Part shown: one piece after another, positions 59,151 through 64,000 of the stretch | Position numbering within the stretch: position 1 is the first letter of the stretch | How the letters are laid out: every line of letters begins with the position of its first letter | Source of the DNA: Candidatus Bathyarchaeota archaeon | Lineage (GTDB): Archaea > Thermoproteota > Bathyarchaeia > Bathyarchaeales > Bathycorpusculaceae | DNA: 64,000 nucleotides | Assembly (NCBI GenBank): GCA_026014745.1 | Contig: JAOZHS010000002.1 | Span: forward strand, 1-64,000 | Direction of reading: 5' to 3' | Translations under genes and position numbers: made by a program | Notes under the pieces: model-generated | What the model saw: the letters and a program-made list of their open reading frames with translations, nothing else | What the model was told of the DNA's origin: nothing | Databases searched by the model: none

Positions 59151-59666
59151 ATGGTTATGTCCAGTGAAACAGTCTTGTATGGTCCGATGCAAATTTTCGT
59201 TATTGGCTTTCCGGGCAACCAATTTAGCGGCGAGATTCTTCCAGCGTTAAACGAAGCAAGAGACAAGAACCTCATTCGCATGATTGACTATCTTTTCATC
59301 AGCAAAGATGAACAAGGCAACATTTCAACCCTTGCAGGCACAGATTTAGGCAGAAAAGAAATCAGGCAATTAGACTCTGTAATTGGTGCGTTGTTAGGTT
59401 TTGGGGCAGGCGGCAAAGAAGGCGCAAAGAAAGGAATGGAAGCAGGGTTGAAGTTTAGCGAAAACGACAGGGGTCTCTCAGAAAGTGAAATTAGGGAAAT
59501 CGCAGAGAACATCCCTGACAACAGTTCAGCGTTAATGATGATTGTTGAGCATCTGTGGGCAAAGAAGGTCAAAGAAGCTTTAGTAAACTCCAACGGCGTC
59601 ATGCTTGCTCAGGGTATGTTGACTCCCGAGTTAGTTGTCAGAATAGGCGAAGCACTCAAAGCTTAA
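59151..59666 (+). CDS. DUF6325/DUF1269-like protein
   Basis: A 171-residue protein. It begins with YGPMQIFVIGFPGNQFSGEI and has IRMIDYLFISKDEQG, the pattern of the DUF6325-like family. A glycine zipper (GALLGFGAGGKEGAKKG) lies mid-way, which would insert into or pack near a membrane. It is commonly found next to SHOCT proteins, as here. Function unknown. Confidence 0.75.
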   Translation: MVMSSETVLYGPMQIFVIGFPGNQFSGEILPALNEARDKNLIRMIDYLFISKDEQGNISTLAGTDLGRKEIRQLDSVIGALLGFGAGGKEGAKKGMEAGLKFSENDRGLSESEIREIAENIPDNSSALMMIVEHLWAKKVKEALVNSNGVMLAQGMLTPELVVRIGEALKA

Positions 59667-59757
59667 ACAGGAAATCAAGTTCTAAATTTTTTTGTTAGCC
59701 TTTGGCGTATTTTCTCTTTTTTTAGTTAACGGTTTTAACCTTCAAGAGGTGAAAAAT

Positions 59758-60057
59758 TTGAGTTTTGGACCCTTAGGTCGTGGCGGAGCAAGAAGAAGAA
59801 CCCGACGCAGAATGAATAGACGAACCGCTTTGATGATGATGTCTATGCAGCAGAAGCAGCAGATTCAGAAGCAAACGGGCAAGAACCCTGAGCAGATGAG
59901 TGAGGATGAGTTGAATGCTGCAATGGAGAAAACTGGCGTTGAGCCCAAGAGTGATACCGATATTGAACAGCTCGAGAAGTTGGCTGATTTGAAGGATAGA
60001 GGTATCATTAACGAGCAGGAGTTTGAGGCTAAGAAGAGCCAGATCCTCAAAATGTAG
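59758..60057 (+). CDS. SHOCT-domain protein
   Basis: A 99-residue protein starting at TTG 59758 behind AGAGGTGA. The N-terminus is very basic (GRGGARRRTRRRMNRRT). Residues ~35-60 are a Gln/Met-rich helix. The C-terminal ~30 residues (QLEKLADLKDRGIINEQEF, then EAKKSQIL) are a SHOCT domain, a short oligomerisation or tethering module. It probably works with the DUF6325-like protein encoded just upstream. Confidence 0.8.
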   Translation: MSFGPLGRGGARRRTRRRMNRRTALMMMSMQQKQQIQKQTGKNPEQMSEDELNAAMEKTGVEPKSDTDIEQLEKLADLKDRGIINEQEFEAKKSQILKM

Positions 60058-60212
60058 CTACCTATAGAAGTGTATGCATAGCAAAGTGCGCTAAGATGCA
60101 AGAGTTTACCGCTTTATTGTCTAATATTCAATTTTTTTAGTGCTAAATATTACTACAGAAAATTTATTACCTTGAACGAGAATTATTTTTTGATAATTTT
60201 CGGGGAATTTTT

Positions 60213-60533
60213 TTGGTTAGTGCAGATGAACTTTCTGGAAAAAAAATCGTCAGCCTAAAAGGAGACGAAATCGGCGAAGTTAGGGATGTAGAGGTTGATC
60301 CGCTAAAATGGCAAGTAACTCACCTCCAAATGAAACTAAGTAGCAGAGCAGCAGTTTCGCTGGGTTTCAAAAAAACCATCGGCAGTTACACTGTATGCAT
60401 GCCAATTGAGTTAGTTTCATCCATCGGCGACGTGGTAACTATAAACAAAACCTTGCTCGACATCGCTGCAACCACAGATATAAAAGAATGCCCAACAAAA
60501 AGTGTACGACGACGCATAAACGTAAGCCTCTAA
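60213..60533 (+). CDS. PRC-barrel domain protein (second copy)
   Basis: A 106-residue PRC-barrel protein: ADELSGKKIVSLKGDEIGEV, then EVDPLKWQVTHLQMKL. It starts at TTG 60213. Its fold and length match the PRC-barrel protein at 54.1-54.4 kb, but sequences differ clearly, so they are not a recent duplication. The C-terminus is basic. Confidence 0.78.
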   Translation: MVSADELSGKKIVSLKGDEIGEVRDVEVDPLKWQVTHLQMKLSSRAAVSLGFKKTIGSYTVCMPIELVSSIGDVVTINKTLLDIAATTDIKECPTKSVRRRINVSL

Positions 60534-60803
60534 ACCGATCGGATAACCCAAAAATCAGTCTAAACCCATCAGTCTACTCCCGACCCCTCAGGGAGGGCAA
60601 AGAACCGTCGATCCACTTCTTCTATGCCATGGCTAAACCTACAGGCTTAAAATGTAACCTTAGCGGCGCTTACATATTTTTAAAGCCTCTATCTCAACGC
60701 ATTTTTTCAAAACAAAATAAGCCATGCTACAGACCAGCCGCTGATATAATAAAAAAATCGATGAGACAGCCGAATCTTATTTAGAGGAGAAACAAAAATA
60801 CAC
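60534..60803. other. 270-bp gap before a hypothetical gene
   Basis: No gene or structured element is supported here. A plus-strand frame through it lacks a start signal and has the composition of noncoding sequence. TACATATTTTTAAAGCC (60671-60687) could be a TATA box, but no gene starts at the right distance. Confidence 0.35.
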
Positions 60804-60815
60804 GTGCGGTTCAGC

Positions 60816-61691
60816 ATGTCTAAAAGCAGCGCCTTACAGGAAAAAGCCATCGCATATGACAAAAACGGTTTCATCAAACGTGAAGTCGACAACGCCGTAG
60901 TAACCCTAAAAGAGTTTAGACAAAAATACCCCTTCGCGGAAAACCGCGCCTCCATCGAGTGGCTTGACCCTGACAAACTCTTCAAACTTAACCCTGACGA
61001 AGTAGGTGAATTCTTCCGTTTCTTAGAAGCCTATTTTAAACCGCTGGGCTATGCAGTGCCCAACAGCACTAACGTCTACCGCAATGCAAGGCTCCAAATT
61101 AGCGACCTACGCAACCTTCTCCGCGTCGCGGTGGACGAAAGAAAAACCTTAGCGCAAAAAGTTGATGCGCCCTGGGAACGAATCGGCGGACTGGGGCAGG
61201 ATAAACAGCTTGCGAAAAAAATCATATTTTGCTTCAACTACGAAAACGGCAACGTCTTGCCCATATTTAGCAACCACCATCTGAGGCATTTTGTAAACCG
61301 CGTCTCCGATGCTCCCAATGGTCAGACGAAGTATTTTTCACTGGGCCAAGAATATGAACACTTCACTGCTGAGCTGTTAACCGCCAAAAACAGTGTTTCA
61401 CTAACGCGGGGGTGGGGTGTTTCATATTTTGCTCGCTTTCTGTACAACACTTTTCCGCCGCCGGACAGTGAACCCGTCGGAGTCAACGCCCATGAAGGCA
61501 GACGAGCGGGTATGGCAGTCACTAACGAACAACTGGACATGCAGGGTTTCATGAAGCTGCTCGGCGAATTACAAAAAAGACAAAAAATCACGGGGGAACA
61601 GTTCCGTGAGCACCGTGCGGTATGGATGCTGCAGCCCAGCGACCGCGACGCCCTCATTGTTCGTCTTAAGAAACTCTTAGAAGACGCCTAA
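60816..61691 (+). CDS. Hypothetical protein of 291 residues
   Basis: A soluble protein without signal peptide. The first ~150 residues are helical (FRFLEAYFKPLGYAVPNSTN, LLRVAVDERKTLAQKVDAPW). FCFNYENGNVLPIFSNHHLRHF in the middle may hold conserved His and Asn residues. The C-terminal ~60 residues are a separate helical segment. I do not recognise a family. ATG 60816 is more likely than GTG 60804. It converges on the second ABC exporter. Confidence 0.7.
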   Translation: MSKSSALQEKAIAYDKNGFIKREVDNAVVTLKEFRQKYPFAENRASIEWLDPDKLFKLNPDEVGEFFRFLEAYFKPLGYAVPNSTNVYRNARLQISDLRNLLRVAVDERKTLAQKVDAPWERIGGLGQDKQLAKKIIFCFNYENGNVLPIFSNHHLRHFVNRVSDAPNGQTKYFSLGQEYEHFTAELLTAKNSVSLTRGWGVSYFARFLYNTFPPPDSEPVGVNAHEGRRAGMAVTNEQLDMQGFMKLLGELQKRQKITGEQFREHRAVWMLQPSDRDALIVRLKKLLEDA

Positions 61692-61724
61692 CCTTCTTTT
61701 GGCAAAAAGATAATGGAGGTAGGG

Positions 61725-62474
61725 TTATCTCCATTTTGTCAAGATTTCTTCTCGCTGGAAGGTAGCTTTGCTTAGGAAGAAGAGGAGCACGTCAACTACC
61801 AAGATTGCGGTTGAGATGAGCAGCAGGTTGGTTGTGTTTAGGTTTATGATGCCGGTTTCGCCTGCAACGTAGATGATTACGAATGGAAAGGCTAGGACGC
61901 CTCCGTATTGGTTTGCGGCTCGGACGTCGTTGATTTTGGCTGAAATTAGGACGGCAACTTCCACGCTGACGAGGCACACCAGAGGCACCACCGCAAAGAG
62001 GGTTACTGCCATACTGATGTTTGGGAAGTAGAGGTAGCCTAAGGTGGGGGCTGTTGTGACATCAATTAGTGTTGCGAAGATGGCTGCGCCTCCGTAGGTT
62101 GCAAGTAGGGCTGGAAGGAAGGCAGCGATGCTTTTTCCAAGCAAGATTTCGCTATCGGATATTGGGGTTGCCAGTAGGGGTTCGAGGCTTTTTTCGACTT
62201 TTTCGCCGATGATGCTGTAGGATGCGATGCCGCCCGAGATGAATATCACGCCTATTATGAAGAAGAACATGAAAGAGTTGATTACGCCTGGAAGCGCAAA
62301 GTCTGGAATGCCCCCCGAGATGGTTTGCCCCAGCACGCCTAGGAACAGAGGAAATCCTATGCCTACCAAGACGGGAAATAGGATGGTTGAATAGAGGAGG
62401 CTCTTTTTCTTTGAGTATGCCCCTAACTCTTTGCTTGCGATCGTCCAAACATTTTGAAAGTCCATGTTTTTCAA
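61725..62474 (-). CDS. ABC-2 type exporter permease (copy 2)
   Basis: A 249-residue six-helix permease, the same length as copy 1 at 48.6 kb. The coupling segment SIIGEKVEKSLEPLLATPIS and the ending FFLSKATFQREEILTKWR match copy 1 nearly residue for residue, while the outside loops differ. It overlaps its ATPase gene by four bases. The different loops suggest a different substrate or partner. Confidence 0.88.
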   Translation of the reverse strand: MKNMDFQNVWTIASKELGAYSKKKSLLYSTILFPVLVGIGFPLFLGVLGQTISGGIPDFALPGVINSFMFFFIIGVIFISGGIASYSIIGEKVEKSLEPLLATPISDSEILLGKSIAAFLPALLATYGGAAIFATLIDVTTAPTLGYLYFPNISMAVTLFAVVPLVCLVSVEVAVLISAKINDVRAANQYGGVLAFPFVIIYVAGETGIINLNTTNLLLISTAILVVDVLLFFLSKATFQREEILTKWR

Positions 62475-63382
62475 CTCCGAACTAATTTTAGGTAAACATC
62501 CTCTAAGGTCGGGGTGGTTTGTGTGACGGATTGGATGCGACCGCCTGCTTTGCTGATTGCATCCAAAATCTCTGGGTTTTCCTTTTCGGGGAGGCTGACA
62601 GAGACGATTAGTTTGTTGCCGGATATCTCAATTTTCCACTGCCCCCGCTTGACTGCAGCGACAATAGTTTCGTTGATGTTTTCAAGCCCGATAACGGTTT
62701 TTGTGCCCCAAAGCGACATTCGCAGATCTTCAGGAGTGCCCTCAGAGAGCAGATTGGTTTTGAGCACACCGACGCGGTCACAGATGCGTTGGGCTTCATC
62801 AAGCAGATGAGTGTTTATGAATATGGTGCGTTTTTCTTTTTTGAGTTCTAAGATGAATTCGCGGACGGTTTTTGCTGCTTCGGGGTCGAGGTTGGCGGTG
62901 GGTTCGTCGAGGAAGATTACTTGGGGGTCATGGATGAGGGCGCGGGCGATGGCGAGTTTTTGCTTCATGCCTTTGCTGAAGCTGCCTGCGGGTCGGTCTT
63001 TTTTCTCCCAGAGTCCAAGCATTGTTAGGTAGCGTTGGATGCGTTCTTGGCGTTGGGTTTCGGGTAGTTTGTAGATTTTTCCGTAGAAGTCGAGGTTTTT
63101 GTAGGCGCTTAAGTCTTCGTATAGGCCGACGTTTTCGGGTAGGAGGCCTGTGATTTTTCTGATTTTTTGTGTGTCTGCTTTGTTTCCTATTTCGTAGTCG
63201 CCTATTCGGGCGTTGCCGCTGGTTTTGCTTATGAGGCAGCAGAGCATGCGTATTGTGGTTGTTTTGCCTGCGCCGTTGGGGCCTAGGAAGCCGAAGACTT
63301 CGCCTTCTTTTATTTTTAGGGTGAGGTTGTTTACGGCGGTGGTGGTTTCGAATGTTTTTGTTAGGTTTTCTGTTTCTATCAC
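62471..63382 (-). CDS. ABC-2 exporter ATP-binding protein (copy 2)
   Basis: About 303 residues. Walker A is GPNGAGKTT, the signature region FSKGMKQKLAIARALIH, Walker B VIFLDEPTANLDPEA, and the switch INTHLL. GTG 63382 (VIETENLTKTF) is chosen as start because GGAGGAAG lies just upstream and it then aligns with the start of copy 1 (MIDTQNLTRKF). The two ATPases are clearly duplicates. No regulator lies beside this copy. Confidence 0.95.
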   Translation of the reverse strand: MIETENLTKTFETTTAVNNLTLKIKEGEVFGFLGPNGAGKTTTIRMLCCLISKTSGNARIGDYEIGNKADTQKIRKITGLLPENVGLYEDLSAYKNLDFYGKIYKLPETQRQERIQRYLTMLGLWEKKDRPAGSFSKGMKQKLAIARALIHDPQVIFLDEPTANLDPEAAKTVREFILELKKEKRTIFINTHLLDEAQRICDRVGVLKTNLLSEGTPEDLRMSLWGTKTVIGLENINETIVAAVKRGQWKIEISGNKLIVSVSLPEKENPEILDAISKAGGRIQSVTQTTPTLEDVYLKLVRS

Positions 63383-63400
63383 ACACACTTCCTCCAAACA

Positions 63401-63426
63401 TTTACCAAAATACAGTAAACATTTAC
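63401..63426. promoter_or_regulatory. Candidate operator upstream of ABC exporter 2
   Basis: TTTAC-(9 bases)-GTAAA (63401-63419) followed by another TTTAC (63422-63426), then CTTAAATGC. The arrangement is the same as upstream of exporter 1 at 50.29 kb, suggesting control by one regulator. Confidence 0.5.
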
Positions 63427-63490
63427 TAGCTTAAATGCTTTGTGATAAAACAAAAAAATAGATAAAACAAAAACAACAAAAAAATAGAAA

Positions 63491-64000
63491 CTACAACTTC
63501 TGACGAAGCAAATCCCGAATCTCCCGAAGAGTCACCAAAATATCATCATCCAACCCCTCCAACTTCGGAACAGGCTCCTCAGTAGGATAAACAACCTCCG
63601 TACCCGTAACATAAGGCTCCCTAAACTTCCTAAGCTCCCTCAAAATGAAATCCCGCACCTCTTCATAGAAAACAATGCCATTGAGGTTCTCCTCAGGACC
63701 CTTCTGCGCACCCGAGTACCCGGCAGTTTCAATATGAACTGACCCGATCCTGAAGAGCCTATCGAAGGGACCTGCTTGGCTGGAGATGTTGGTTATGGTT
63801 CGGAAGGGGACATGTCGTCGAGTAACGGTGAAGATGCCTCGTTTGGAGTAGATTTCGGGCATGGTGTCGCCGGATTCTGCTTTCACGGAATACTCGATGC
63901 TTTTAACGTAATAGGGTAGCAAGATTAGAGTTGGAATAAACCACGCAAGATTAGTTATCAGATTCCAGAGGTTAACAGGAGCCCAGTAGTCATTGATTAA
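63491..64000 (-). CDS. PH-like domain (bPH2/YdbT type) membrane protein, 5' end outside window
   Basis: The frame is open to base 64000, so the gene starts to the right of the window; 169 codons are seen. A hydrophobic segment (LAWFIPTLILLPYY) precedes a domain with YSVKAESGDTMPEIYSKRGI, TRRHVPFRTITNISSQAGP and GSVHIETAGYSG, the usual pattern of bacterial PH-like (DUF304) membrane proteins. A short linker and a helix (DDILVTLREIRDLLRQKL) end it. The TTG at 63922 is internal. Confidence 0.8.
   Translation of the reverse strand, partial: LINDYWAPVNLWNLITNLAWFIPTLILLPYYVKSIEYSVKAESGDTMPEIYSKRGIFTVTRRHVPFRTITNISSQAGPFDRLFRIGSVHIETAGYSGAQKGPEENLNGIVFYEEVRDFILRELRKFREPYVTGTEVVYPTEEPVPKLEGLDDDILVTLREIRDLLRQKL

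Noticed and set aside
63491-63922. Complete 143-residue protein starting at TTG 63922
   Set aside because: The same frame is open to the window edge and encodes a plausible membrane helix, so the gene is truncated by the window rather than short.

Overview
The window is archaeal. It carries an archaeal-type leucyl-tRNA synthetase, elongation factor 1-alpha, an archaeal cofactor-independent phosphoglycerate mutase, TrmB-type regulators, a UbiA prenyltransferase, an XPF-type nuclease and a tRNA-Pro(GGG). TATA boxes stand about 25 nt upstream of many genes, several messages look leaderless, and TTG starts behind good Shine-Dalgarno sites are common. The moderate GC content and the many membrane-anchored secreted proteins with PQQ-propeller or Ig-like repeats suggest a mesophilic sediment lineage, most likely Thermoproteota of the Bathyarchaeia type. 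This placement is inference; no 16S gene is present.

Layout. 1-8 kb: the end of a secreted PQQ-propeller protein, a small secreted protein, two tandem TrmB regulators, an ECF-type S component, tRNA-Pro and a secreted repeat protein. 8-13.4 kb: the most unusual region. A radical SAM/SPASM enzyme, an MFS transporter, a degenerate isoprenyl-diphosphate-synthase homologue and a secreted trypsin-like protease surround two tiny genes encoding 14- and 17-residue peptides. Both peptides end in Thr-Gly-Gly-Trp-Tyr. I interpret this as a candidate ribosomally made, modified peptide (RiPP or pheromone) system. 13.5-24.3 kb: LeuRS, UbiA, an orphan response regulator, an M48 protease, an HprK-like kinase beside apgM, membrane proteins and an ERCC4 nuclease. 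24.4-29.5 kb: two anchored surface proteins sharing a C-terminal module flank an anchored protein of unknown function.

30-37 kb: EF-1A, a GT2 glycosyltransferase, a GH2 beta-mannosidase, a flippase-like membrane protein, a winged-helix protein and RNase HI. 37-48 kb: membrane proteins, an ABC exporter, Hsp20, an SDR, a redox group (cytochrome b5-like, CDGSH Fe-S, thioredoxin-like) and a magnesium P-type ATPase with an extra C-terminal domain. 48-64 kb: two paralogous ABC-2 exporters 13 kb apart that share an operator-like inverted repeat beside a winged-helix regulator, paired zinc-ribbon proteins, an M16 peptidase, a collagen-like surface protein, PRC-barrel proteins, a pentameric ligand-gated ion channel homologue, an arylsulfatase, and DUF1622, DUF6325-like and SHOCT genes. 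The last gene, with a PH-like domain, runs off the right edge.

Between genes, a roughly 85-125 bp element occurs four times with an identical 20-bp core. Two GC-rich intergenic stretches (about 35.9 kb and 53.9-54.0 kb) contain long inverted repeats and may be structured RNAs. The second can form two mutually exclusive helices.
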